Of a stretch of 19,438 nucleotides of DNA, positions 1 to 8,091 are shown one piece after another. The notes beneath the pieces are model-generated. The model worked only from the letters and a program-made list of their open reading frames with translations, was not told the origin of the DNA and made no database searches. The translations under genes were made by a program, and so were the position numbers. The stretch comes from Methylococcaceae bacterium (GTDB taxonomy: Bacteria > Pseudomonadota > Gammaproteobacteria > Methylococcales > Methylomonadaceae). Numbering within the stretch: position 1 is the first letter of the stretch; each line of letters begins with the position of its first letter. The stretch is from the NCBI GenBank assembly GCA_030699345.1, contig JAUYMX010000036.1:1-19438 (forward strand), given 5' to 3'.

Positions 1-68
1 AAGGTATCGCCTAACTTGTTGAGCTTGGCTTCACGTTCTTCGGCAGCAAATAGGCTTTCTTTGATCAT
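1..68 (-). CDS. IS5-family transposase, N-terminal fragment
   Basis: Only the first 22 codons are visible, reading leftwards from the ATG at 68. They give MIKESLFAAEEREAKLNKLG and then run off the edge. This charged N-terminus is typical of IS5-family DDE transposases with the MIKESLFA...REAKLxKLGD opening (recognised from family knowledge, not searched). The catalytic domain is outside the window, so activity cannot be judged. The short leader between the start codon and the terminal repeat (69-123) fits an intact IS end rather than a random fragment. Confidence 0.6.
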   Translation of the reverse strand, partial: MIKESLFAAEEREAKLNKLGDT

Positions 69-141
69 GGCGGTGGGTGCTTAGAAACTAAAATGGGACT
101 GGGGAGTATTATCCCATGATGTCGAGTTTTTCGAGGTGCCC
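1..141 (-). mobile_element. End of an IS5-family insertion sequence (cut by window edge)
   Basis: The stretch carries the 5' end of a transposase gene reading out of the window to the left (start codon at 68) and, outside it, a terminal repeat at 124-141. On the minus strand this repeat reads GGGCACCTCGAAAAACTC. It is followed on the plus strand by AGT (142-144), a candidate 3-bp target duplication; some IS5 subgroups duplicate an ANT triplet. The same repeat, with the same AGT flank, bounds the small element at 17380-17501. The other IS end lies outside the window, so the duplication cannot be confirmed here. Confidence 0.65.
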
Positions 142-275
142 AGTAGAGACCGATTTGTCACGTAGACAGAGTTGCACGATCAAACAGTCAATTGTTGAAC
201 GTATTGTGAAGCCATTAGAGAGGCAAAACCGATAAATGGCCAATTAAAACTAAATGTTCATCAATCACTTAATTC

Positions 276-1079
276 CTAATACCGTAATATTTTTCTACAT
301 CTAACCACCACAAAATCCCGCAAAAACAACGCTAAAAATACCGGATTAGTTGCGCAGTAGCGCTTGATTAAGCGGCGATCTTGCAACATTCGGTACAACC
401 ACTCAAGCCCTGATTTTTGCATCCATACTGGCGCACGACGGACATGTCCTGAGTGAAAATCAAACGCCGCGCCCACGCCGACTTGCACCGGTGCGTTAAC
501 TTTTGTTAAATGCGCGGCAATCCACTTTTCTTGCTTGGGAGCCCCTAGCCCCACCCACAAAAAATCAGGTTGATGCTCGTTAATCAAAGCAACCAACTGC
601 TCATCTTCTTCAAGCGATAACGGCCGAAATGGCGGCGAATGCCAACCAACGATATTCACTCCCGGATAACGCAACTGCATACTGCTTACCAAATCCGTTA
701 ACACCTCATCTTTACCACCCAGAAAAAAATGCTTCCAACCATGTGCTCGACCTTGATCCAAACAACGCAACATTAATTCCGGCCCACACACGCGTTCCTT
801 AATCTTCGCTTTATGCACTGCTCTGGCGTACCACACCAACGGCAAACCATCCATGGTGATCAACGAATGTTGATTGATCTCCCTTAAATCTTTATCAGTA
901 AGACTGGTGACAACCGTATGCACATTAGCAATGCATACTTGATGCGGCTGGCCCGAGGCTATCCAATGCTGAAACAAGTCCAGACTATATTGATAATCAA
1001 TGACAGGGAACTTTAAACCCAGAATGTTAAATGTGTCCGGGCATTGCCCGGCGTTTTCGTGCAAAATCAAATCGTGCAT
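276..1079 (-). CDS. WecG/TagA/CpsF-family (GT26) glycosyltransferase
   Basis: This 267-residue protein is close to the usual family length. Members transfer a nucleotide-activated aminosugar onto an undecaprenyl-linked acceptor at the cytoplasmic membrane. Family landmarks are in order: NVHT at 52-55, TMDG at 75-78 with the expected invariant Asp77, FLGGK near 118, VGLGAPKQEKW in the middle, and the C-terminal signature VGAAFDFHSG...RAPxWMQ...GLEWLYR with a basic, aromatic tail. It lacks a signal peptide, as expected for a peripheral cytosolic enzyme. The start at 1079 keeps a full N-terminus, though the upstream Shine-Dalgarno is weak. It is divergent from the beta-helix gene at 1121, with 41 bases between them. 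The donor and acceptor sugars cannot be told from sequence; a role in adding a repeat-unit sugar is inferred from the locus. Confidence 0.88.
   Translation of the reverse strand: MHDLILHENAGQCPDTFNILGLKFPVIDYQYSLDLFQHWIASGQPHQVCIANVHTVVTSLTDKDLREINQHSLITMDGLPLVWYARAVHKAKIKERVCGPELMLRCLDQGRAHGWKHFFLGGKDEVLTDLVSSMQLRYPGVNIVGWHSPPFRPLSLEEDEQLVALINEHQPDFLWVGLGAPKQEKWIAAHLTKVNAPVQVGVGAAFDFHSGHVRRAPVWMQKSGLEWLYRMLQDRRLIKRYCATNPVFLALFLRDFVVVRCRKILRY
1037..1051. repeat. Perfect GC-rich palindrome in the 5' coding part of the WecG-like gene
   Basis: CCGGGCA-T-TGCCCGG is a 7-bp perfect stem about 29-43 bases into the minus-strand coding sequence. On the plus strand it lies 70 bases before the start of the beta-helix gene. 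In the WecG-like mRNA it would form a hairpin just after the start codon. A regulatory role is speculative. Confidence 0.35.
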
Positions 1080-1120
1080 TTAATGCCCCGTGTGGGTATT
1101 TATTTTTTAAGGAAAAATTT

Positions 1121-3211
1121 ATGAAAGTTTTATCAGGCGTGGCGATTATAACAAGCTTGTGCTTCAGTTCTGCTGTCATGGCGACAGATTACTATGTTAA
1201 TCCAAATGGTAATGATTCATGGGCGGGTACCTTAAAGACGGCCAACGCAAATAAAACCAATGGACCGTTTAAAACCATTGAACGCGCCAAACAAGCCATT
1301 AGGAATTTAAAGCAAAACAATACCTTTAATGACAAAGTTAACGTAAACATCGCCACAGGACTTTATTACCTAAGCGCACCGCTTAATTTCAATTTAACCG
1401 ATTCAGGGTTACCAGATAGAAAAATAGTCTGGCAAGGCGAACCCGGTGCCCAAGTAACAATAAGTGCTGGCATACCCATTACCTGTAAAAAACGCAACAC
1501 CACATTTTGGGATTGCCCCCTCACAAAACTGCCTGTTAGTAACGCCTATTTCGATACTTACCGAATCAAAGGCAACACCCCAAAATTTGAATTATTTGTG
1601 AATGATCAAAAAATGGAATTAGCCCGCTGGCCTGACACAGACTGGGCGCATATAAAATTGCCGTTAGATAAAAATACGCAATTTTCAGCCATCGAAACAT
1701 TACCCGCCTTAACTGATGACATTAAAGCCGCCCAAGTGCATATATTTGCCGGCAATGATTGGTACGACCAATACATTGGGGTTGACTCAGTCAATAAATC
1801 AGCCAATACCATTAAGCTTTCCGCAACAACAAACTATGTTTTAGATAGTGGCAGACGCTTTTATATTCAAAACTTACCTTCTTTACTAAACGCGCCGGGC
1901 GAATGGATTTATGATGCCGCGACCCAAAAAATCAGCTTTGTGCCCCCGGCAGGCGAAACCCCCACGGTGTCTATAGTGTCATCATTACCTAATATCATCA
2001 TTGCTGATGGCGCTAATTATTTAACCTTCAAAAATATCAGCTTCCAACACAGTACCAGCACGGCCATAACCATAAAAAATTCACGCAATATTGTGCTAGA
2101 TCAATTGGATGTCAATAGCGTCGGCGGCAAAGGCGTGGCAATAGTAAATGGCGAAAATGTGCTACTGAGCAGCAGCAAAATTCATCACACAGGTGCAAAC
2201 GGTGTTGATGTTGCTGGGGGTGACAGAAATACTTTAAAAGCGTCCGGCCATGTGATAGATAACAACCACATCCATCACATCGGCACAACGATATTGACCT
2301 ACGCGCCCGGTATTCAATTAGCAGGAGTAGGAACGAAAGTAACTCATAATTTATTAGAACAAGGTGGAGGTAGTGCCATTCAGATTAGCGGTAACGAGCA
2401 CCTGATTGAAAAAAATGAAATTCATCACTTTTGTTTACAAGCCTCGGACTGCGGAGCAATTTACACAGGCCGTGACGGGTCATTTCGCGGCAATGTCATT
2501 CGTAACAACTACATTCATGACATTATCGGTTACGGCATGAAGAGCGTGGATGTGGCAAAAAACCAAGTGGTCTATCAATCACCGGATGGTGCTCGCGGAG
2601 TTTACTTAGATGATGGTGCCAGTGGTTTTGATGTTAGTGGCAACATCTTTGAAAATGCCGGAGTTATGGCCATTCAAGTGGGTGGCGGGCGAGACAATAA
2701 AATTGTCAACAATTACATTAAAACCAATGATTATGCTATTTGGGTCGATTCTCGTTGGCCAACTTATGATTGGAATCAAAATCAAAAAAATCTTGATACC
2801 TCACCTTATAAAACCAACATTTGGCAACAAAAATATCCTGAACTGGCTCTCCCAATGCATAATAAAAAATGGCCGGAAGGCAATAGGATAGAGCGAAATA
2901 TTATCATTACCACTAATCCAAGTGGCTTATCACTTCACTATTTTATGCCTATGTATTCCACTATCATTGCAGATAATTTAATCTGGTCCCCCACCGGCAA
3001 ACTGTCAGTTCTTTACAATATACTGGATGCTAATTCAGGGGTGAAGTCGGCATCTTGGCCAGAATGGTTCGGACAAAAAATTGAAAAAGGTAGTCTAGTG
3101 GCTGATCCTTGCGTAATAATTGCCAACAAAAAAATGACCTCCTGCCCAGTGTCACCTATCAAAGATATTGGTTTTACTCCGTTACCAACTGATATAGGTT
3201 TGATTCAGTAA
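1121..3211 (+). CDS. Secreted right-handed beta-helix protein, GH141-like candidate glycoside hydrolase
   Basis: The ATG at 1121 was chosen because TAAGGA (1108-1113) lies just upstream and the first residues form a signal peptide (MKVLSG...SSAVMA, cleavage near residue 22). An in-frame upstream start at 1031 would overlap the divergent gene and bury the signal. The 696-residue product opens with DYYVNPNGNDSWAGT...GPFKTIERAKQAI, then the FELFVNDQKMELARWP segment, LLNAPGEWIYDAATQ, and a long ladder of NNxIHH/GNxI turns (about 320-570) typical of a right-handed parallel beta-helix. GVYLDDGASGFDVSGNIF matches a turn seen in fucosidase/xylanase-type beta-helix hydrolases such as GH141. Substrate and catalysis are inferred. 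It is one of two related proteins here (see 3362-6478) and probably acts on the exported polysaccharide. Confidence 0.8.
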   Translation: MKVLSGVAIITSLCFSSAVMATDYYVNPNGNDSWAGTLKTANANKTNGPFKTIERAKQAIRNLKQNNTFNDKVNVNIATGLYYLSAPLNFNLTDSGLPDRKIVWQGEPGAQVTISAGIPITCKKRNTTFWDCPLTKLPVSNAYFDTYRIKGNTPKFELFVNDQKMELARWPDTDWAHIKLPLDKNTQFSAIETLPALTDDIKAAQVHIFAGNDWYDQYIGVDSVNKSANTIKLSATTNYVLDSGRRFYIQNLPSLLNAPGEWIYDAATQKISFVPPAGETPTVSIVSSLPNIIIADGANYLTFKNISFQHSTSTAITIKNSRNIVLDQLDVNSVGGKGVAIVNGENVLLSSSKIHHTGANGVDVAGGDRNTLKASGHVIDNNHIHHIGTTILTYAPGIQLAGVGTKVTHNLLEQGGGSAIQISGNEHLIEKNEIHHFCLQASDCGAIYTGRDGSFRGNVIRNNYIHDIIGYGMKSVDVAKNQVVYQSPDGARGVYLDDGASGFDVSGNIFENAGVMAIQVGGGRDNKIVNNYIKTNDYAIWVDSRWPTYDWNQNQKNLDTSPYKTNIWQQKYPELALPMHNKKWPEGNRIERNIIITTNPSGLSLHYFMPMYSTIIADNLIWSPTGKLSVLYNILDANSGVKSASWPEWFGQKIEKGSLVADPCVIIANKKMTSCPVSPIKDIGFTPLPTDIGLIQ

Positions 3212-3275
3212 TCAAGTATTTTCATCTGGTTCCAGAGATAGCCTCAAGTAAATCCTTAAGCAAGATACTTTCATT

Positions 3276-3303
3276 GCGCTCTCAAGCTTTGGCTTGGGAG
3301 CGC
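3276..3303. terminator. Candidate terminator hairpin between two convergent genes
   Basis: GCGCTCTCAAGC (3276-3287), loop TTTG, then GCTTGGGAGCGC (3292-3303) form a 12-bp stem with one G-T pair. It lies 64 bases after the stop of the plus-strand gene and 58 bases after the stop of the minus-strand gene, where a shared terminator would sit. Neither side has a clean T-run directly after the stem (only GAAAATAGTTTT on the plus strand), so intrinsic termination may be weak. Confidence 0.55.
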
Positions 3304-3361
3304 GAAAATAGTTTTAACTTATGCTAGAAAAGCGGGGCAAGCAATCCCCCGCCAAGATTCA

Positions 3362-6300
3362 TTAATCAACTAAACTGCATCCCTTTCCGTTTACTGCAAG
3401 ACCGCTTGCGGTGCCTGCGCAATTATCTTGGGAATCTGCTACACCATCATTATCTGAGTCATGCAAGGTGGTCTTTTGAGTAAAAACTATACGACCCGAA
3501 CGTGGCGGCACTGAAATCGGCCATACCGCAACATTAGCTTCAGGAAAAACATGATACTGCGAGCACAACCCCGGATCAGTCAATTTTGTAGGGCAATCCA
3601 CTGTTTTATCCACATCAGTCTTGTTAACTAACAAATCGGTCCGTGTGAGAACAGAATCGTATGGCACTATTTCAATATTGGCAATCCATAGGTCCTGATT
3701 CGTAGCGAGTCCTACAAAGTCAAATCTTGCGCCTTGATTAGCGATAGCTGGGTTGTTTGCAGTCGCTGTAGCCTCAAAAATAAACGAATGGCGTTTCCAA
3801 TCTGTCGATGGGGTAATGTTATAGGGCACTTTCATCAATGGCTTATAATCGGTGGGGCCTGCAACACGGACGAGCGACTTTAAATTGGCATTTACCGATG
3901 TTGTCTTAAGATCAAATGTTATTCGGTAAAATTTGCCCTTTGTAATCGTAAATTGTGGACTAGAAACCATTGTGTCTGATGCACCCGCAGTAACATGCAT
4001 ACAGTTAACACTCACCGGTAAACACCCCTCTAAAATCTGGCTTGCCTTAGGGGCAGTAGCATTCCATGAGCTCCATCCTTTTAATCCAGTAGAAAAATCA
4101 CTGTTAAGCACGAAGTCCTTACCGATTATTCCTTGAGTCAATGAAGGCAATGGCGAAGGTGCGGCACTGTTTAGGTCATTATTTCTCGGTTGCCCGGCTG
4201 TATTTTTTGCCGCCTGCCATTCATTGAGTGTGTAAGCATTTGAAAGACCTGATACATTGTTTTCTCTGACTATGTAAGGCGAATAAATTGTTGAGTAGTA
4301 GTTGTCAGCGTAAGTTGCAAATTTAGAAGCATCTGGAGAGATATAAGAATAAAACGAGTTGGAAATGGCTACGTCGTCGATAGTTGGAAAGAATTGATTT
4401 TTAGTAATGATATTTCCAGATATTTTGGCACTTGCTATACGTTCTTCTTGCTGCCGAAGAAGCCATCCTTCGGCACCGTAAAGAATATTCCCACTGATAG
4501 TATTTTGACCGCTTTTATACAAATGGATTGAGTTTGTGCCACCTTTGACAGTATTACCAGTCACGGAAATCCCAGAAATTCCTTCGTCAAGATAGATCCC
4601 GTTAGCAAGTCTCCACATTGAATCTGGAGCGCCAGTCATGTCGCCGGACACGTCGAGAACCAAGTTGTTTCGGATTACAGTTTTTAGTGACTTGGGAGAA
4701 GCATAAATTGCTCCACAATCATTTATATTTAAACATGCCCGCTCAACTACATTTGAATCTATGTCATTATCCTTGCCGCTAATAATGCCAAATCCTCCGA
4801 TCCCGGATAAGACATTATTGGCAATAATTGACCCCATACCACTATAGATTGCAGATGTTGCTACCATGGGTAATGAAATTCGTTTCCCTGCCTTAACCAA
4901 CACTCCAACCTCAGATAACTCATTATTTTCAATAAAGGCATTCGTAGAGCTATCGACATTCAAGGCCGAAAGACCAGATGACATAGCGACTCTGCTGATG
5001 CTATTGCCCGATATAATAGGATTTATAGATGACCAACCAAAAATAGCCTGACCACTGATGTCATGAATGGTAAGAGACTGCAGCGTAACGTTTGAGGAGC
5101 TACTCATAAGTACACCGCTAGTAGCACCTTCAATTTCAATATTTTCAACCGTCATATTTGACTTGTGTCTCAAATCAATCGCAGTGTCTAAGGTAGCTAT
5201 AGAAACCTTATTACCCGGATTTTCGTTAGTAGGCGTCCGTAAATACATCGTTTGTGTTGTTTCGTCGAAAAACCACTCTCCTGGTGAGTCGAGCATCCAT
5301 AACGCATCATAAAAATAAAATCCCCAGCCAGCACTTGCTAGGTTATATAGGGTATTAGGCGTTATTGATAAGTCACTGTTGGTTAAGCTGCTCACTGTAT
5401 AGTCGTTGATACGCCAGTTAGCCTCTCTTAGCCTGAGTTTCGTACCAGCATCAATTATGCCGTCTACAGGAAGTTTTAAATCAGGAACAATAATTTTAGA
5501 ATTGACTTTTCGATTTTCTGAATCTCTGAACCAGGGGGAAGCTGCAGCGGTTTTAAGATAGATAGACTCGGGTTTTGCCGCATCATGTCCTGCATTGGGA
5601 TGATGTGCGATAGTTACCGGATCACCATCAAACACAACCGAGCTTGGCTTAGCAAGGGTGCCACTCTCCTGCACAGTGGCGTAACTCACATAGATTTGCT
5701 TGGTTTTCGGCACCTCTATATCAAGTCTTGCATGTGGCAGTGTCTGTGTGGAAGTGAATTCAACATTAACGTTTTGCCATTGATCGTTACCGACAATTGG
5801 CTTAACTAAGCCTAGTGTGCGGTAAGAATTACCATGTTCGCGAACGATTAACTTAACTGAGGTGCCGCTGGGTACGAAAATGGACGCCGTTAAAGCATAC
5901 TTTTTGCCTCCTATCAAAGGAAACCAACGACTGATAGCGAGACTGGTGTTTACAGAAGTACCGGCAAGAAAATTCATGCATCCAGCTACCGACTGTGGAC
6001 AGGTTGCATTAAAGGTTTGGCTGGCATCGGATGGCCATTTGGTCCAATTTGCTATAGATTTGGACAGATCGCTATTAATTATCAGATTTTGAGGAAAAGC
6101 GGCTTTCCAGATGTTCCCTTGGTAGGGTTGCCAACTATAAGCGGAGATTGACCGAAAGCCGGTGATTTTAGGTTTGTCAGCGCATTTTAAAGGATATGAC
6201 CCAAAGTAGATTTGGGCTGCAGTTGTACTGTTGCTGGACGGTTTTAAAGTTTCATACCATGACTGCCCGCAACTAAACAAAACTTGGTCTCCCGGGTTAA

Positions 6301-6478
6301 GGGAAGCGGTGTTGACGCGGGCAATACTTTGCCAAGGTCCGTTAGCGGCAGAAACGGCTGACGTTGTGCCGCTCTTGCTATCGTTACCATTCAAGGCATC
6401 AACGTAGTAGGTCACTGCAATTGCATTGGAGCAGCATAAAGTCGCCATCGTAAGTAATAAATAATTAAAGTATTTCAT
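3362..6478 (-). CDS. Large secreted beta-helix protein with two CBM-like domains and a C-terminal calcium-binding repeat
   Basis: This 1038-residue protein has a clear signal peptide (MKYFNYLLLT...SNAIA, cleavage near residue 21) and an AAAGGT ribosome site just upstream of the ATG. YYVDALNGNDSKSGT then opens a GH141-like N-terminal cap. Residues about 131-272 and 789-939 look like two copies of a CBM4/9-type beta-sandwich (NSDLSK...NWTKW and NSDFSTGLKGWSSW openings). Between them, about 430-730, runs a beta-helix containing LDSPGEWFFDETTQ, NDCGAIYASP and GIYLDEGISGISVTGN, each paralleled in the 1121-3211 protein. The last 32 residues (DSDNDGVADSQDNC...) form a thrombospondin type-3-like calcium loop often found in outer-surface proteins. 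Probable role: extracellular glycan-active enzyme or glycan-binding structural protein. The substrate is unknown. It converges on the other beta-helix gene. Confidence 0.82.
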   Translation of the reverse strand: MKYFNYLLLTMATLCCSNAIAVTYYVDALNGNDSKSGTTSAVSAANGPWQSIARVNTASLNPGDQVLFSCGQSWYETLKPSSNSTTAAQIYFGSYPLKCADKPKITGFRSISAYSWQPYQGNIWKAAFPQNLIINSDLSKSIANWTKWPSDASQTFNATCPQSVAGCMNFLAGTSVNTSLAISRWFPLIGGKKYALTASIFVPSGTSVKLIVREHGNSYRTLGLVKPIVGNDQWQNVNVEFTSTQTLPHARLDIEVPKTKQIYVSYATVQESGTLAKPSSVVFDGDPVTIAHHPNAGHDAAKPESIYLKTAAASPWFRDSENRKVNSKIIVPDLKLPVDGIIDAGTKLRLREANWRINDYTVSSLTNSDLSITPNTLYNLASAGWGFYFYDALWMLDSPGEWFFDETTQTMYLRTPTNENPGNKVSIATLDTAIDLRHKSNMTVENIEIEGATSGVLMSSSSNVTLQSLTIHDISGQAIFGWSSINPIISGNSISRVAMSSGLSALNVDSSTNAFIENNELSEVGVLVKAGKRISLPMVATSAIYSGMGSIIANNVLSGIGGFGIISGKDNDIDSNVVERACLNINDCGAIYASPKSLKTVIRNNLVLDVSGDMTGAPDSMWRLANGIYLDEGISGISVTGNTVKGGTNSIHLYKSGQNTISGNILYGAEGWLLRQQEERIASAKISGNIITKNQFFPTIDDVAISNSFYSYISPDASKFATYADNYYSTIYSPYIVRENNVSGLSNAYTLNEWQAAKNTAGQPRNNDLNSAAPSPLPSLTQGIIGKDFVLNSDFSTGLKGWSSWNATAPKASQILEGCLPVSVNCMHVTAGASDTMVSSPQFTITKGKFYRITFDLKTTSVNANLKSLVRVAGPTDYKPLMKVPYNITPSTDWKRHSFIFEATATANNPAIANQGARFDFVGLATNQDLWIANIEIVPYDSVLTRTDLLVNKTDVDKTVDCPTKLTDPGLCSQYHVFPEANVAVWPISVPPRSGRIVFTQKTTLHDSDNDGVADSQDNCAGTASGLAVNGKGCSLVD

Positions 6479-6748
6479 TTTTCGTACCTTTCACGCATTT
6501 AAGAATTTAGCCAAGTTTGCATAACCACATTGACATTTTAGTTTAATTGCCGATTTTTCTGGCATCGGCTTTGAAAAACTGCCGTCAACTGCTCCTTTTA
6601 CAAAAGCAGAAGAACAGGATGCCTTGCTTTTAACGTCACATCGTTAACTGTGCAGAAATTAGACGGTGGTTTTGTGAGTTGGCCGCAAGCTCTCAACCAA
6701 CCACATCATGCCCTGGTTGCTGATGGCCTAACGCTTGAAGCCAGGCAA

Positions 6749-7891
6749 TTACAACTTCCTTGCCATCAACAAACAACGCTCAATACCATTTGCAAAATTC
6801 TCTACCATATTTTGCAAAGTGTAGCGCTGCGCACCAGCCAGCGCGCCCGCCTGTAACTGGGTATAACCCGATGGGTTTTGTAATAAAGCAACAATGGCGG
6901 CGGCATAAGCACCGGCATCACCATGCACGATCAAACCATTTTCGCCATCTTTAAGATAAGCAATCTCGGGGCTATGGCGTGCGTCGCTGGTAGTAACCAT
7001 AGGCACACCGGCGCAAAATGCATCCAGCACATGCAAGCCTACCAATCCCGGATTCAACACCACATGCGCTAAACGAAAATAAGCCGCCTTCTCGATGCCT
7101 TTGCGCACGCCGACCCAATGTAGCCAAGGCCGTGATGCTGCAGCCTCTTTAATTTCTGCGGCACTCGGGCCATCACCAATGACCAGCAAATGGAAGTCAG
7201 GTAAAGCTGCATGAATCTTGTCAGCAGCGGCCACCATATAATCCAGCCGTTTATCCGGATAAAGCGAACCGCAAAATAAACCAACATGCGCGCCTTCCGG
7301 CAATCCCAACTCGTTTCGTAACTCTGCAAGGCGGGTAACTGTAATTGATGCCAAATCAGCTAAAAAACCTTCGTTATCAATGGCATTATCCAGTACCGTA
7401 ATCCGCTCAGTCGGGTAACCGTCAGCAAGCAGAATATCTTTGGTCATATCGGTGTAAGCAAACCACCAATCGACCCGGCCCACTAAAAATTGCTTCCACT
7501 TTTCCAGTAAGCCAGCCGGGCGGTCGGCCTGAAAGTTACGTCCATGCCCCCAATACCCCACTTTGACTTTATGCAGGCCCCGCAAAAAAAGCCACGGGTA
7601 ATTAGACAGTAACCGATTTTCCTGCATCACCACCACCAAGTCAGCATCGTTATGCTTTGCTGGAAACGGCTGCCAAAGCACATCTTTATTGCCGATAGAA
7701 ACATAGCGATTTACCACCACATCTGCCCAAGGCAATGTTCCAACATCGCGCTTTTTTTCCTCGCGTTTAGTAGGTTGACCATGTACCAAATGGAGTTCAA
7801 TCCCCTTTGTTTCGCAGGCTTTACGAAGTCGTTCAAACAGCTCCACGCGATAATGCAATAAACGATATTGAACGATGATGACTTTTTTCAT
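6749..7891 (-). CDS. GT4-family glycosyltransferase (GT-B fold)
   Basis: The 380-residue product has no signal peptide. Its C-terminal half carries the GT4 donor-binding landmarks: GLFCGSLYPDKRLDYMV (204-220) with K214/R215, HLLVIGDGP (234-242), the HWVG step near 258 and NPGLVGLHVLDAFCAGVPMV (280-299). In classical members this last stretch has a Glu-x7-Glu pair; here the first Glu is Gly282 and the second is Asp290, so sugar-nucleotide binding may differ. The N-terminal half (QYRLLHYRVELFERL) fits the acceptor domain. The gene is richer in G+C than the wzy/asparagine-synthase stretch beside it, suggesting a different origin. About 200 AT-rich bases with a candidate promoter separate it from the gene upstream, so it may have its own transcript. 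Donor and acceptor unknown. Confidence 0.88.
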   Translation of the reverse strand: MKKVIIVQYRLLHYRVELFERLRKACETKGIELHLVHGQPTKREEKKRDVGTLPWADVVVNRYVSIGNKDVLWQPFPAKHNDADLVVVMQENRLLSNYPWLFLRGLHKVKVGYWGHGRNFQADRPAGLLEKWKQFLVGRVDWWFAYTDMTKDILLADGYPTERITVLDNAIDNEGFLADLASITVTRLAELRNELGLPEGAHVGLFCGSLYPDKRLDYMVAAADKIHAALPDFHLLVIGDGPSAAEIKEAAASRPWLHWVGVRKGIEKAAYFRLAHVVLNPGLVGLHVLDAFCAGVPMVTTSDARHSPEIAYLKDGENGLIVHGDAGAYAAAIVALLQNPSGYTQLQAGALAGAQRYTLQNMVENFANGIERCLLMARKL

Positions 7892-7986
7892 TTAGTTATC
7901 TTTTAGTAATTAAAAGCCGCTTATTTGAAAATAAATTAGAACGATTGCTCAAATAAATAATTGGGTCGGCACAATAAAATGTCATG

Positions 7987-8014
7987 AATATAATATATGC
8001 TTGGCAAATGTAAA
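7987..8014 (-). promoter_or_regulatory. Candidate sigma70-type promoter upstream of the GT4 gene
   Basis: On the minus strand TTTACA (8014-8009) and TATATT (7992-7987) are separated by 16 bases, each with one mismatch to consensus, about 95 bases before the GT4 start at 7891. The region is very AT-rich, so chance matches are expected. Confidence 0.35.
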
Positions 8015-8091
8015 TAATACTTTTTTATTAATTTTTAAAATAAAAATAAACGCCGTATTGTGCCAAATTAAATTAATAGTTTTTAATATAA

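Noticed and set aside
142..275. Short plus-strand frame ending QSIVERIVKPLERQNR at about 234, possibly a gene remnant cut by the IS
   Set aside because: Only about 25 codons, no recognisable family and no start; cannot be told from chance.
1031..1120. Upstream in-frame start for the plus-strand beta-helix gene
   Set aside because: It would put 30 residues before the signal peptide and overlap the divergent gene; the ATG at 1121 has a ribosome site.
6549..6569. Small stem GCCGAT/ATCGGC in the 270-base gap upstream of the large beta-helix gene
   Set aside because: Six base pairs, nine-base loop and no T-run; no clear promoter or terminator could be supported in that gap.
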